DNA from: a virus
Length of the DNA stretch: 62,529 nt
Virus record (IMG/VR): IMGVR_UViG_3300025901_000002
Coordinates: 1-62,529 of that record
Direction: 5' to 3' (one strand)
In this document: positions 7,099 through 15,295 of the stretch, one piece after another
How the letters are laid out: every line of letters begins with the position of its first letter
Position numbering within the stretch: the stretch's first letter is position 1
Notes under the pieces: generated by a model
What the model saw: the letters and a program-made list of their open reading frames with translations, nothing else
What the model was told of the DNA's origin: nothing
Database searches by the model: none
Made by a program: the position numbers and the translations under genes

Positions 7099-7893
7099 CT
7101 ACTCGGCGTTCAACTCAAGACTCGGATCCCCCGCCAAGATCTGCCCCTGCAACCGCTGCAGCGCCGGACACGGCTCCAGCCCGTACTCCTCGACCAACAC
7201 CGCTCGGACCGCGTGGAACACCCGCAAGGCGTCCGCTCGACGGTTGCAGCGGTACAACGCCACCATCAGCTTCGCGGCGATGTCCTCCCGGGCGGGGTCC
7301 AAGCGGACCTCGGCCGCCAAGTCATCCACGATCTCGCGGTGCCGGCCGGCGCGCAACGCCAACTCCCATCGCAGCCCCAACGCGGTCCTGCGGGCGTCAT
7401 CCAGTGCTTCCCGATGTGCGGTGAGTAGCGGGCCGCATTCAACCTCGCTCAACGCCTGCCCTCGCCACAGGCTGAACGCCGCGGTCAAGGTGTCCTGCGC
7501 GACCAGCAGTCGCCCCTCGGCGAGTTGCCGGTGGGCTTGCCCCACATACGCCGTGAAACGGAGCGCGTCGACCTCGAACGGCTCGGCCGCGAGCGCGTAG
7601 CCCCGTGGACGGGTTTCGATCACCAGGTCAGGGATGCGCCGCAGGTACATCACGTAGGTCTGGACCGATTGGGCTACCTGCCGGGGTGGTTTGCCCACCC
7701 ACAGCTCCCAGATGAGATCCGTCACCGACACGAACGCACCGGGGTTCAAGGCGAGTAGGGCGAGGGTCTGTCGCTCCTTCTTCGCTGACGGTCCTGGGCC
7801 TCCGCAGACGTGCAGAGGCCCGAGGAGTCCCACGCGGATGGGCTTGTCAACCGGCTCGGCTGACGGGGCCAGGATGATGGGCTGGGTGGTCAT
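7099..7893 (-). CDS. SARP/BTAD-family transcriptional activator
   Basis: 264 residues with the full two-domain layout of Streptomyces antibiotic regulatory proteins. Residues about 20-100 form an OmpR-type winged helix (RVGLLGPL, KKERQTLALLAL, QSVQTYVMYLRR, RPRGYAL); 105-245 form the helical BTAD domain (VDALRF, LWRG, ERLIELHRE-like R-L-L-L-R-E equivalents, ADALRVFHAVR..L.EE.GLEP). Family members bind direct repeats near -35 and recruit RNA polymerase. It lacks the NB-ARC part of AfsR, so it is a small SARP. In a phage it could drive early genes or alter host secondary metabolism; which is unknown. Confidence 0.9.
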   Translation of the reverse strand: MTTQPIILAPSAEPVDKPIRVGLLGPLHVCGGPGPSAKKERQTLALLALNPGAFVSVTDLIWELWVGKPPRQVAQSVQTYVMYLRRIPDLVIETRPRGYALAAEPFEVDALRFTAYVGQAHRQLAEGRLLVAQDTLTAAFSLWRGQALSEVECGPLLTAHREALDDARRTALGLRWELALRAGRHREIVDDLAAEVRLDPAREDIAAKLMVALYRCNRRADALRVFHAVRAVLVEEYGLEPCPALQRLQGQILAGDPSLELNAE

Positions 7894-8276
7894 TCCTGGA
7901 CACCATCTGTGACAAGTTTAGCTAATCCAGTGGTTAGTTGCTCCACCAGTTTGTGAACTTGTGCCTCCTCGGCGCCGTGCGGATCGAGCCACGGCTTACC
8001 GTCGACGCGGAACCACTCCAGTGCCTCATGGACCGCCTCACCGACCGCCATCGAAGCGAAGTGAGCCAGCCAATCCGACTCGGGAACGTCGAGTTCTTCC
8101 TCGTTCAGTGAGGTACCCCCCGTCCATTCGCCGACCTGAGGGTGGTCTCCACCATAGGCGTCGGGAAGGTCTGGGCCTCTCATCTCGTCCGGGAAAAAGG
8201 TCCGAGGCTCCGTGCGCGCATAGGTAAGGCTGAAGTCCACCCGTCCGACTGCTCGCTCCCAAGGTAGTGCCGTCAT
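7890..8276 (-). CDS. hypothetical protein
   Basis: 128 residues, acidic, starting MTALPWERAVG. The start overlaps the upstream gene and the stop overlaps the SARP start (ATGA), so it is translated just before the regulator. The C-terminal half is helical (VHEALEWF). No family recognised. Confidence 0.55.
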   Translation of the reverse strand: MTALPWERAVGRVDFSLTYARTEPRTFFPDEMRGPDLPDAYGGDHPQVGEWTGGTSLNEEELDVPESDWLAHFASMAVGEAVHEALEWFRVDGKPWLDPHGAEEAQVHKLVEQLTTGLAKLVTDGVQE

Positions 8277-8530
8277 CTCGCCTCCTCCTCAGTCCCCGAG
8301 TGGTGAACGTAACCCCTCGATGACCACGGCTCCGGCTTCGTCAGGGCGTTCAGAATGCTCGCCGCAGCGCTGGTCGCCACGCCCGCGTAGATGACCCATT
8401 GGGGCCATTCGACGTGACTCGTCAGGCTGAGAACAGCGAGCAGAACGAATCCAGTCAGTGCGCCGCATTGACCTGTCCAGAAGCCGACCTCGGCGATCTT
8501 GTGTCTCAACGGGGTGTAGTTCAGGGACAT
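8273..8530 (-). CDS. two-helix membrane protein
   Basis: 85 residues with hydrophobic helices at about 24-40 and 44-62, joined by HVEWPQW. Polar ends. Start ATG at 8530 overlaps the 3' end of the upstream gene. Could be one of several small phage membrane proteins that affect the host envelope; no direct evidence. Confidence 0.6.
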   Translation of the reverse strand: MSLNYTPLRHKIAEVGFWTGQCGALTGFVLLAVLSLTSHVEWPQWVIYAGVATSAAASILNALTKPEPWSSRGYVHHSGTEEEAR

Positions 8531-8754
8531 GGCAAGGCCCGTACTTCAACGGCAAGGCGGCGCAACTGCGTCTGCATGTCGGTAGATGCCCCCGTGCGAA
8601 GCGTGTCCAGTACGGCCACCACGGACCGCCGAGCCATCTCCCGGTGAATCGGCGCGCTGATGGACTGGACGACCTGAGCGTGCCACTCGGGCGGACCGAT
8701 CCATGAGGCTTCGGCTGCTGCGTCTACGAGGAGCTGGGCAAGAGAGTCAGCCAC
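8521..8754 (-). CDS. hypothetical helical protein
   Basis: 77 residues from a GTG start overlapping the upstream gene. All helical by composition. No motif recognised. Confidence 0.5.
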   Translation of the reverse strand: MADSLAQLLVDAAAEASWIGPPEWHAQVVQSISAPIHREMARRSVVAVLDTLRTGASTDMQTQLRRLAVEVRALPCP

Positions 8755-9127
8755 GGTCGCCTCCGAGGATCAGGCGCGACAGTTCCAGGGCGTGGCCGAA
8801 GTGATGGCCGATCAACCGATCCACTTCGCCGCGAGTCCGGCGAGGATGGATCCGCGGCTCCGGCTCTTCCCAGACTGGGACGTGCACCTCAAGTGAATCC
8901 GCAGCTGCCCTCAGCCACGCTACGAGTGGTTCAGCAACAGCAGGAGAAACAGTGGCGATCCATTCGCCGTCTCTCGGCGTCAACTCGCTCACGACAGGAT
9001 CCCCGTCGGCACTCCACACGATCCCGTTGACGTAGTCCGCCCAAGGTGACTGTGAGGTCCGGGCGGCGAGTGACTCGAGTCGGTCCGCTGCTGCTCGGAT
9101 TACTTCCCAAGGAGCCTCAGTCGACAT
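8747..9127 (-). CDS. hypothetical protein
   Basis: 126 residues starting MSTEAPWEVI. Start at 9127 lies within the end of the upstream gene. A paired-helix N terminus (AADRLESLAART) and a beta middle (NGIVWSADGDPVVSEL) give the look of a small phage regulatory or host-directed protein. No assignment. Confidence 0.55.
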   Translation of the reverse strand: MSTEAPWEVIRAAADRLESLAARTSQSPWADYVNGIVWSADGDPVVSELTPRDGEWIATVSPAVAEPLVAWLRAAADSLEVHVPVWEEPEPRIHPRRTRGEVDRLIGHHFGHALELSRLILGGDRG

Positions 9128-9536
9128 CGGACACCTCGCTGCCGCCTTCCTGGATGCCGAGAGCGGAACGGTATGCCTGAAACGCGGCGATGACTGCGTC
9201 AACCTTATCTGGATTGTCCGAGCCGCCACCGATCAACCAATCCTTAGCAGCGGCATGCGCTAGTCCATTGAGGCGGCCCACTCGCTCACACTCAAACGCT
9301 CGAAGCGCCTCAACCGAGTCCGGCTTGACCACACGGTAACGCCATGTATTCCATGTTCCGCCCAGGCGCTTCGACTCAAGCCTGTCCAGCTTGATCCGCT
9401 CGTCCAGTCCGTCAAGAGTGAAGCTCTGCGCTGCGACCTTCCCGACCTTCATTCGCCTGGGGTTGGCCCGGCCGCCGGTAGCGAGAACGACCACCTCGAT
9501 CCCCGGCTTGATCCACGAACTATCGATCTCAGCCAT
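9117..9536 (-). CDS. hypothetical protein with beta-barrel-like N terminus
   Basis: 139 residues. The first half (IKPGIEVVVLATGG...KVGKVAAQSFTL) looks like a KOW/SH3-type small barrel; the second half is helical. Other genes in this array (9908-10117) have a similar barrel-like element. Function unknown. Confidence 0.55.
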   Translation of the reverse strand: MAEIDSSWIKPGIEVVVLATGGRANPRRMKVGKVAAQSFTLDGLDERIKLDRLESKRLGGTWNTWRYRVVKPDSVEALRAFECERVGRLNGLAHAAAKDWLIGGGSDNPDKVDAVIAAFQAYRSALGIQEGGSEVSDVD

Positions 9537-9908
9537 CTACTCCACCCCCTTCTCTATGGAGTCGGCGAGCATGCGGAGCCCTTCCCGCTCCCATGGGCCG
9601 AGGCCGAAGCGATGGTGACCTACTTTGATCATTCGCACTCCGCCCGGTTCAGACGGTGTGGCGCCAGCGGCAAGCTCCCGCAGTACGGCAACCACGACGG
9701 CATCGGCGACCACAGACACGCTTCCCAGTTCCGGCGAGGCGTACATCTCTGGGAGGTTGATCTCCTCCGAGCGCGCCTGCTCCGTCGTGGAGACCAGCTC
9801 CCAGCCGACGACCGTCTCCGTGTCATCGGGATTAACCGGGTCTTGGGGGAACGCGCGTGCGGCGACCTCTCGCAGCCTCTGGGCCAGTGAGGTGGGGTCA
9901 GTGGACAT
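9537..9908 (-). CDS. hypothetical protein
   Basis: 123 residues from ATG at 9908, with GAGGAGG upstream. Helical N terminus (LAQRLREVAARAF) and a predicted alpha/beta middle. It abuts the preceding stop. No family recognised. Confidence 0.55.
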   Translation of the reverse strand: MSTDPTSLAQRLREVAARAFPQDPVNPDDTETVVGWELVSTTEQARSEEINLPEMYASPELGSVSVVADAVVVAVLRELAAGATPSEPGGVRMIKVGHHRFGLGPWEREGLRMLADSIEKGVE

Positions 9909-10117
9909 CACGCCTCCTCACGCATTACGGCCGGGTACTCCATGTGCCATGTCGGGTGCACCGGGATCGGCTCGGTCTCGCCGTCGAGCCTGATCATCAG
10001 GTGGGCGTCGGAAGTGCCGACGATCCGGCCCGGCTTGCCGTCGAACACCACGGGGCGGTTGATCTCCGCTGGGACTTGGTAGTAGCCCCGGATATAGGCC
10101 ATGCCGGCGCTGGTCAC
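9908..10117 (-). CDS. small beta-barrel-like protein
   Basis: 69 residues from GTG at 10117 (GTGA overlap). The centre, PVVFDGKPGRIVGTSDAHL, is typical of small SH3/KOW-like phage proteins (FDGKxGxIxG). Likely a nucleic-acid or protein adaptor; inference only. Confidence 0.55.
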   Translation of the reverse strand: MTSAGMAYIRGYYQVPAEINRPVVFDGKPGRIVGTSDAHLMIRLDGETEPIPVHPTWHMEYPAVMREEA

Positions 10118-10401
10118 TGCCGCTCCCCGCGAAGTTCGGAGGCGCGGCGCTCCAGTAGTGAGATCGCCGCCGAATAGCCGTCATAGAGGCCTCCATGGGT
10201 GCCTTCTATGGCGACTTCCAGTTTTGCCGCAAGTCGCTCGAGTTCGGCCGCCACGATTAGGGGTGCAGCGGACACCACGGCTCGCTCCTGAAGCTCGTTG
10301 ATGTCCCACGCCGACCCCTTGGCAGAGATCACGTCCTTCAGCGGAGCGGCCTTGACTACGGCGTCCCAGACCTCGTCAGGGATCTCCATCTCGGCTCCCA
10401 T
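10114..10401 (-). CDS. hypothetical helical protein
   Basis: 95 residues. The ATG at 10401 has GAGGAGG eight bases upstream and is preferred to a start at 10710, which would run over two neighbours. Helical (VWDAVVKAAPL; AELERLAAKLE). No motif recognised. Confidence 0.55.
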   Translation of the reverse strand: MGAEMEIPDEVWDAVVKAAPLKDVISAKGSAWDINELQERAVVSAAPLIVAAELERLAAKLEVAIEGTHGGLYDGYSAAISLLERRASELRGERQ

Positions 10402-10414
10402 TGCTCTTGCCTCC

Positions 10415-10645
10415 TCAGCCCTCGTCGTCATCCGAGTCGTCGGAGTCCTCATCGAACAAGTCTTCGGCCATGCACTCGGCGAGGTAGTCGGCGCTATCGC
10501 GGATGTAACCCGCGATAGCCGCGATCGCCTCATCTCGGGTGTAGGCAGCGAACCGATTGCCGCCGCCGTTGCTGTCCGAGACCGCCACTCCGGCGTCGTC
10601 CAGCGTGGCCATGAAGCCGTACTCGGAAGATTCCTTGTCTGCCAT
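10415..10645 (-). CDS. acidic-tailed hypothetical protein
   Basis: 76 residues from ATG at 10645, preceded by GGAGG. The end is a run of Asp/Glu/Ser (FDEDSDDSDDDEG), a DNA-mimic-like tail. Middle helical. Such acidic tails occur in anti-restriction and single-strand-binding-associated proteins, but no family match is claimed. Confidence 0.55.
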   Translation of the reverse strand: MADKESSEYGFMATLDDAGVAVSDSNGGGNRFAAYTRDEAIAAIAGYIRDSADYLAECMAEDLFDEDSDDSDDDEG

Positions 10646-10670
10646 TGCTGCCTCCATCGCAGATAGACGG

Positions 10671-10841
10671 TCAGTGCTTCGTCAGCGACACATCTCCGCC
10701 GTTGAGCCAATGCACTCGCTCGGCCGCCTCATCGCTGCTGCCGTGGTCGCTGTCGGCCTGCCACCGGCCGGACGGGTCGTAGTAGCCAACCGTCCACAGC
10801 CCAGGCTCGCTGCGCAGATATACCCATGCCGTGCGCTCCAT
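10671..10841 (-). CDS. small hypothetical protein
   Basis: 56 residues, MERTAWVYLR to SLTKH, with a beta hairpin pattern (LWTVGYYDPSGRW) followed by a helix. It resembles short phage proteins of the xxxVGFYDPxGxW type. AAGGAG precedes the start. It is the first gene left of the divergent promoter region at 10842-10955. Confidence 0.6.
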   Translation of the reverse strand: MERTAWVYLRSEPGLWTVGYYDPSGRWQADSDHGSSDEAAERVHWLNGGDVSLTKH

Positions 10842-10955
10842 GCCACTCACTCCTTCGCAGTTCAGCGATCCTCTATGTAGCTACGGCATCGTAGCACACG
10901 CAGACCGCGTTACACCCGGTATACTCATGTCCACGTAGCCACATGAGGAGCCGCC
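10842..10955. promoter_or_regulatory. divergent promoter region
   Basis: This gap separates a leftward and a rightward gene. On the plus strand TATACT at 10920-10925 is a near-consensus -10 for the gene at 10956. On the minus strand TACGAT at 10893-10888 is a -10 candidate for 10671-10841. Both -35 boxes are weak. A perfect palindrome GTAGCTAC lies at 10876-10883 and could be an operator. Confidence 0.5.
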
Positions 10956-11153
10956 GTGCCAGAGGAAGACTGGGATCCGCCTCGACGGGTCCGCGCGTCC
11001 GACAACCTCTGGCGCGAATTCGGCCTTGCCGCCGCCGCCAACAACCGGAAGCGCTCGGATCTCCTCCGGGACTACATGCGCCGCTACGTCGCCGCATGGA
11101 AGGGCCGACAAGCCAAGGGTGATCACGACGGCTCCTCGGACACCAGCCGGTAG
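10956..11153 (+). CDS. ribbon-helix-helix (CopG/Arc-like) DNA-binding protein
   Basis: 65 residues from GTG with GAGGAG upstream. The core RVRASDNLWREFGLA...NRKRSDLLRDYMRRYV follows the ribbon-helix-helix pattern (beta strand, helix, turn with K-R-S-D/E-L-L, helix). It is the only plus-strand gene inside the leftward array and overlaps the next gene's 3' end by 31 bases tail to tail. Its position beside the divergent promoter suggests it represses that region. Confidence 0.7.
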   Translation: MPEEDWDPPRRVRASDNLWREFGLAAAANNRKRSDLLRDYMRRYVAAWKGRQAKGDHDGSSDTSR

Positions 11154-11374
11154 CCAGCGGCCAACGCCCGCTCCGCGTACACCAGCGCTGTATGCCGCAT
11201 GAGGTCGTACTCCCAGCCCATGCCTCCCGGATGGGTCTTGTTCCAGAACCGAAAGGCCGCCGGTTCCATGATGGCCGCTAGAGCCTCCCGTGCTGCCCTG
11301 TCCACCCCAGTACCCTCGGGATCCGGTTCTGTCTCGCCTGCGGCCACGCTGGACGGGTCTACGGCGGCAGTCAT
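11123..11374 (-). CDS. hypothetical protein
   Basis: 83 residues, helical, in the same coupled set as the MerR-like and WhiB genes (ATGA at 11371). Its 3' end overlaps the plus-strand RHH gene. No motif recognised. Confidence 0.55.
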   Translation of the reverse strand: MTAAVDPSSVAAGETEPDPEGTGVDRAAREALAAIMEPAAFRFWNKTHPGGMGWEYDLMRHTALVYAERALAAGYRLVSEEPS

Positions 11375-11634
11375 GACGCCTCACCTAAAGCCTGAAGCAG
11401 CGACACGACCACGGCAGGCTCGCGTCGCGCCGCATTCACGGCCGCCGTCGGCGTCATGCCTTCCCGCACCATCCGACCCGCACGGACAACCACGCGCACC
11501 TCAGGCAATGAAAACTCCCGCTCCCGACCCGAGCCCGAACCTTCGTTGAGCGCCGAGACCAATCCGGTCCGACACCAGTAGTCGAGCTGTCGATAGGTGA
11601 TGCCCGCTCGGTCGGCAAGCTCGATGGCGTTCAC
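11371..11634 (-). CDS. MerR-family-like transcriptional regulator
   Basis: 87 residues. IELADRAGITYRQLDYWCRTGLV is a MerR-type helix-turn-helix, followed by a wing (REREFSLPEVRVVV) and helices. It has no effector domain. Translated after WhiB via GTGA overlap. Likely binds phage promoters; targets unknown. Confidence 0.8.
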   Translation of the reverse strand: MNAIELADRAGITYRQLDYWCRTGLVSALNEGSGSGREREFSLPEVRVVVRAGRMVREGMTPTAAVNAARREPAVVVSLLQALGEAS

Positions 11635-12065
11635 GCCACCACTCGCTTGTCAGCTAGGGCGAGGATCCGCAGCACGGTCCGCTCCGTCATCCCGATGGCC
11701 GATGCAATCCCAGCCGAGGTCCACCCCAGTCCGGATAGCCTGACCGCCTCGCGGTCTTGAGTGGTGATCGGGTTGCGCGGCTTCAGCTTGCGGCGCTCGC
11801 GTTCGGACAGGCCACCCCAGATGCCAAAGCGTTCGTCGTGGGCCAGGGCGTACTCGAGGCACTCGGCGCGGACGTCACAGCCCTGGCAGATGCGCTTGGC
11901 CTCGCGGGTGGAGCCGCCCTTCTCGGGGAAGAACAGCTCGCTGTCTACCTGTGCGCACAGGGCTCGCTCATGCCAGTCCCGCTCTTCGGGGAGGTCATCC
12001 CAGACGGTCTGCTCCCAGGTCAGCGCCAGGGTTCCCGAGATCAGGCTGTAGCTAGGGGTGGTCAT
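11631..12065 (-). CDS. WhiB-family iron-sulfur regulator with C-terminal HTH
   Basis: 144 residues. The four cluster cysteines C37, C60, C63, C69 (C-x22-C-x2-C-x5-C) and the GIWGG turn at 81-85 define WhiB. These proteins carry a 4Fe-4S cluster and bind region 4 of the primary sigma factor. Unlike a minimal WhiB, residues 100-140 look like a second HTH (GWTSAGIASAIGMTERTVLRIL). Phage WhiB proteins are known to block host WhiB2 and septation. The start overlaps the primase stop. Confidence 0.95.
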   Translation of the reverse strand: MTTPSYSLISGTLALTWEQTVWDDLPEERDWHERALCAQVDSELFFPEKGGSTREAKRICQGCDVRAECLEYALAHDERFGIWGGLSERERRKLKPRNPITTQDREAVRLSGLGWTSAGIASAIGMTERTVLRILALADKRVVA

Positions 12066-13696
12066 GACGCCTCCATGGATTCCACAACGGATAGATGGCG
12101 CTCTTCTGGTTCGTCCCAGGATCGGTAGTCAGGGATATGTGAACCACGGTCCTTGACCACCCAAGGCCACGGCGTTCCCCAGACGAGGTGGCTTGGCCAC
12201 CGGCGCTCGTCGCGGTCACCGCGCCACGGCCGGACCTCAACCTCCCGGACCCGACCCGCGCTGTCCGGCTCGCAGGCAGGCGCGATGCCGTAGCCGAACT
12301 CCGGCCACCGCATCAGCAGGGAACTGCCGAGGGGGCGAACTGATCGATGCTTTCCCGATTCACCCGGTCCGCCGTGCCCAGCGTGCGCCTCGACGACCAG
12401 AGCGCAGTCCACTTGCGTCCGCGCCGCGTCGAGTACCGCAACCGTTCGGCGGGCCGCCGTCTCCTCGTTGATGTTCGCCGCGTGCAGCCGATAGAACGGG
12501 CCGATGATCAGCAGGTCCGGTTTGTGTGCGGTTACTCGCTCCAGCAACCACGCTGCGTCGTCGTCTCGGGTCAGGTCGATGCCCTCGGGCTTGTGTATCA
12601 ACCTGAGTGCCCCCTCGGGCACGCGGCGATTGGCTCCGATCGACGCTTCTGCCAAAGGACGGAACCGCCGCCGGGACTGGCGGCTTGAGTTCTCGCAGTC
12701 GATCAGCAACACGAACTGGGGATCTATCGGACGGAACGTGAACGGGTGGAGGCCCGCGGCGGCAGTGACCGCAAGCTGCCTGACGAACATCGACTTGCCG
12801 AGGCCCTCGAACCCGGTCCAGATCAGGCGGTCGCCACGCTCGAGAAGGTCCGGCACCACCCACTCATGCGGTAGATCTTGATGGCCGAGGAATTCCCAGA
12901 GATCCGGCGCCAGGTCGGGCTTCGTGTCGACGCTGTCTGCTGCCCTGGTTACGACGAGTTCACCGATGGACTTGCCCGAGTTCACATGGTCGGTGACGTC
13001 CTTGCCAACCGCGCTCTCCACAATCCGAACCGAACTCGCCACGCCCGCCAATGCGGCTGCGACCATGCGGGCGTGCTTCTCGCCGGGTGCGTCGCGATCC
13101 GCGACGATCGTCACGTCGCAGTCGACGAAGAACCCGTTGAACTCGTCGCGCCACTTCCCCGCCCCGCCAGGGCAGCATGTGCCCACCAGTCCGAGCCCTT
13201 CCAGGGTCTGGACATCCTTCTCGCCTTCGACCACGAACACGGCCTGTCCGCTGTCCATCGCCTCGAGAAGTTTCGGCAGCCGATAGGGCACGCGGCGGAC
13301 GTCGCCGAGCTTCCAGCTCCAGCCCTTCGGCTTGGACGGGTCGGGCCGTCGCTGCGGGAATTGCTTGTCAGCGGTGCGGCACACCTGGAAGAGCAGGTTT
13401 CCCACCTCGTCGACGTAGTCGTAGACGGCCACAGCCGGGCCTCGGGGCGTCCATTCACCCTCGTCCTCCCGGTCACGGGGCTGGCACAGATCCGCCCACG
13501 TGAGGCCGATCGCGTCGAGGACCGCGTCGCGGTCGCAGCCAGCATGGCAGTGCATGACAACGGGTTGATCCTTGCCTGGCCCGACGGACAAGCTGGCGCG
13601 GCCGTCGTCGTGCGCCGGGCACTTCGCGTCGTAGCCAGCGCCGGACTTGCGCAGTCCGGTGAGGCGCGGCAGGAGGAGTTCACGCAGGGCGTCCAT
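12062..13696 (-). CDS. primase-helicase (CHC2 zinc finger, Toprim, RecA-like ATPase)
   Basis: 544 residues. C26-x2-H29...C50-x3-C54 is a CHC2-type zinc finger. EGEKD at 157-161 and D200/D202 form a Toprim active site for primer synthesis. GFEGLGKS at 295-302 is Walker A and LIDCEN at 331-336 a Walker B candidate of a RepA/DnaB-like ATPase. It should prime and unwind at the phage origin. ATG at 13696 is set by TAATG overlap with the upstream gene; the longer start at 13759 would intrude further. It pairs with the replisome-organiser-like gene just upstream. Confidence 0.9.
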   Translation of the reverse strand: MDALRELLLPRLTGLRKSGAGYDAKCPAHDDGRASLSVGPGKDQPVVMHCHAGCDRDAVLDAIGLTWADLCQPRDREDEGEWTPRGPAVAVYDYVDEVGNLLFQVCRTADKQFPQRRPDPSKPKGWSWKLGDVRRVPYRLPKLLEAMDSGQAVFVVEGEKDVQTLEGLGLVGTCCPGGAGKWRDEFNGFFVDCDVTIVADRDAPGEKHARMVAAALAGVASSVRIVESAVGKDVTDHVNSGKSIGELVVTRAADSVDTKPDLAPDLWEFLGHQDLPHEWVVPDLLERGDRLIWTGFEGLGKSMFVRQLAVTAAAGLHPFTFRPIDPQFVLLIDCENSSRQSRRRFRPLAEASIGANRRVPEGALRLIHKPEGIDLTRDDDAAWLLERVTAHKPDLLIIGPFYRLHAANINEETAARRTVAVLDAARTQVDCALVVEAHAGHGGPGESGKHRSVRPLGSSLLMRWPEFGYGIAPACEPDSAGRVREVEVRPWRGDRDERRWPSHLVWGTPWPWVVKDRGSHIPDYRSWDEPEERHLSVVESMEAS

Positions 13697-14439
13697 TAGT
13701 TGTCCCACCAGCCCTTCGGGGAACCGTTGACAACGCGCGCCTCGGGTTGGTCGGTCCATCGCTCAGCATTGAGCCACGGGCCGGGATGCTTCGTGAACTC
13801 GATGTCCTTGCGTCGCCGCGCTGGATCGTCGCGGTAACGCTCGGCGCCGGCGACCACGCTCGCCGGATCGACGCCGGCCTTGACGATCTTGGCCCACGCT
13901 TTGCGGGCCTCGCCCTTGCCCACCTTTCGGGGGTAGGCATCCCAGAACGCGGCGAAGGCTTCGTCGACCGTCGACCGCGAAGCGGTTGATGAAGTTCTCT
14001 TCTTAGTACTGTCCTGTACCGTCCCGTCCTGCGGTGAGGCTCGATGTGTTTCGGGGAGTTCCGGTGAGTTTGCGGGAGTGTCGGGGAGTTCCGGTGAGTT
14101 TGGGCGAGTCTCGGCACACACCTGACAGCGCGGTGACCAGCGGCTATCCAGTTTTTGATGGTTCGCGAGTCGAATTACATGCAGGTACTTCCGGCCGCTC
14201 AAGGTCTGGATTCGCGCCACTCGACCTTCGTTGATGAGTTCCTGCAGAAGTACTTCAGGGTCGACATCATCGTCAGGCAAGATCAGTCGCTTGAGGGCCG
14301 CAGCGTCATCCTCTGCGTGCCCGGAATCACAGTCCGTGAAGTTCCACATCCCGATGTAGAACAGTCTCGCCAAGGGCGACAGTCTGACCATCTTGCTGTC
14401 GGTCCAGAAGGACGGCTTGATTGTCCTGATGCGCGCCAC
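13696..14439 (-). CDS. phage replisome organiser-like protein
   Basis: 247 residues. The first 110 (ARIRTIKPSFWTDSKMVRLS...ARLFYIGMWNFTDCDSGH...LLQELINEGR) match the N-terminal winged-helix of phage replication initiators that load helicase. A Ser/Pro linker with NSPELP written twice precedes a C-terminal helical part (AFWDAYPRKVGKGEARKAW) of DnaD-like look. GTG at 14439 overlaps the previous stop (TAGTG). Confidence 0.85.
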   Translation of the reverse strand: MARIRTIKPSFWTDSKMVRLSPLARLFYIGMWNFTDCDSGHAEDDAAALKRLILPDDDVDPEVLLQELINEGRVARIQTLSGRKYLHVIRLANHQKLDSRWSPRCQVCAETRPNSPELPDTPANSPELPETHRASPQDGTVQDSTKKRTSSTASRSTVDEAFAAFWDAYPRKVGKGEARKAWAKIVKAGVDPASVVAGAERYRDDPARRRKDIEFTKHPGPWLNAERWTDQPEARVVNGSPKGWWDN

Positions 14440-14984
14440 TATGCAACCCCCCGAGGCCTCACGCGCGGGGCGCGCCGGAAGTCGATGTCTCCAGACCGAA
14501 ACCAGGTACCGCCGTTCTTCCAAGGGATGTTGGGCTCGCGACCCACCGAGAAGTGATGGCGACAAGACCAGATCCCGTTGTAGTCCATGAAGCAGTAGTG
14601 CCCGCACTCGGCGCACTCGACCAAGATGATGTCCTGACTGCTGCTAGCGGGTTCCCAGACGGCTCGGCCGCCGGGACCAGTGGGGCGGAGAATCACTACC
14701 AACTTGGAATGCCAATCCCACTCGTCGTAGTTCAGCGACTTGTGGAGGTTGATGGGCTTGCCGATGCGCTCGTTGTGCGGACCCTTGACTTCGCACCAAA
14801 CCCGTTGCCCGGCGAGGTAGAAGTCCGGTCGGTACAGCGTGCCGTCGGCCAACTCAAGCGCCTCCGGCTCGTACTGCCACGTGTCCCAGCCGAGATAGTC
14901 GAAGGTGGCCGCCCAATCCGCTTCCAGAGTCGAAGCGAACCGAGTGCCGCGATACCAGGTTGGGACCGACCGGACTCCACTCAC
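14439..14984 (-). CDS. PD-(D/E)XK nuclease-like protein with zinc ribbon
   Basis: 181 residues. GTRFASTLEADWA (E21), YRPDFYL (D54) and WCEVKG (E65, K67) give the E...PD...ExK core of T7 endonuclease I/Holliday-junction-type nucleases. CAECGHYCF...SCRHH follows as a probable zinc site. Start GTG at 14984 overlaps the upstream stop (GTGA). It sits beside replication genes, so branch cleavage or repair is plausible. Confidence 0.75.
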   Translation of the reverse strand: MSGVRSVPTWYRGTRFASTLEADWAATFDYLGWDTWQYEPEALELADGTLYRPDFYLAGQRVWCEVKGPHNERIGKPINLHKSLNYDEWDWHSKLVVILRPTGPGGRAVWEPASSSQDIILVECAECGHYCFMDYNGIWSCRHHFSVGREPNIPWKNGGTWFRSGDIDFRRAPRVRPRGVA

Positions 14985-15295
14985 GCCGCATCCCTCCCCG
15001 CCGTGAAGCCCTCGGTCCACGCCAGCAACGCCGCCGCGGGCTCGTCGACCGGAACCATCGCCGCCAGCGCCACGGTCACCGCGTAGAGCCTCAGCGGGTC
15101 GTTCTGACCCCACCACGCCAACCGCCCCCAAACCTCACGTGGGTCGAGGTCGCGGATGTCCATGGCGATCTGGCCGGCGTCCTCTTCCGCCCTGGCAGCG
15201 ACCGTGTGTGCGTCCTGGGTTGGGATGGTCGGGGACATCGCGATGTAGGTATGCCGCCGGACAGCGGTGTTGCGGATCTCTTTGACGGTGGTCAT
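14981..15295 (-). CDS. hypothetical protein
   Basis: 104 residues. Helical, with a hydrophobic but not membrane-like segment (LYAVTVALAAMV). Coupled by ATGA to the cytosine methyltransferase gene upstream and by GTGA to the nuclease downstream. No family recognised. Confidence 0.55.
   Translation of the reverse strand: MTTVKEIRNTAVRRHTYIAMSPTIPTQDAHTVAARAEEDAGQIAMDIRDLDPREVWGRLAWWGQNDPLRLYAVTVALAAMVPVDEPAAALLAWTEGFTAGRDAA

Noticed and set aside
12878-13699. 273-codon plus-strand open frame in the primase gene
   Set aside because: Antisense shadow of the primase-helicase, whose motifs are intact.
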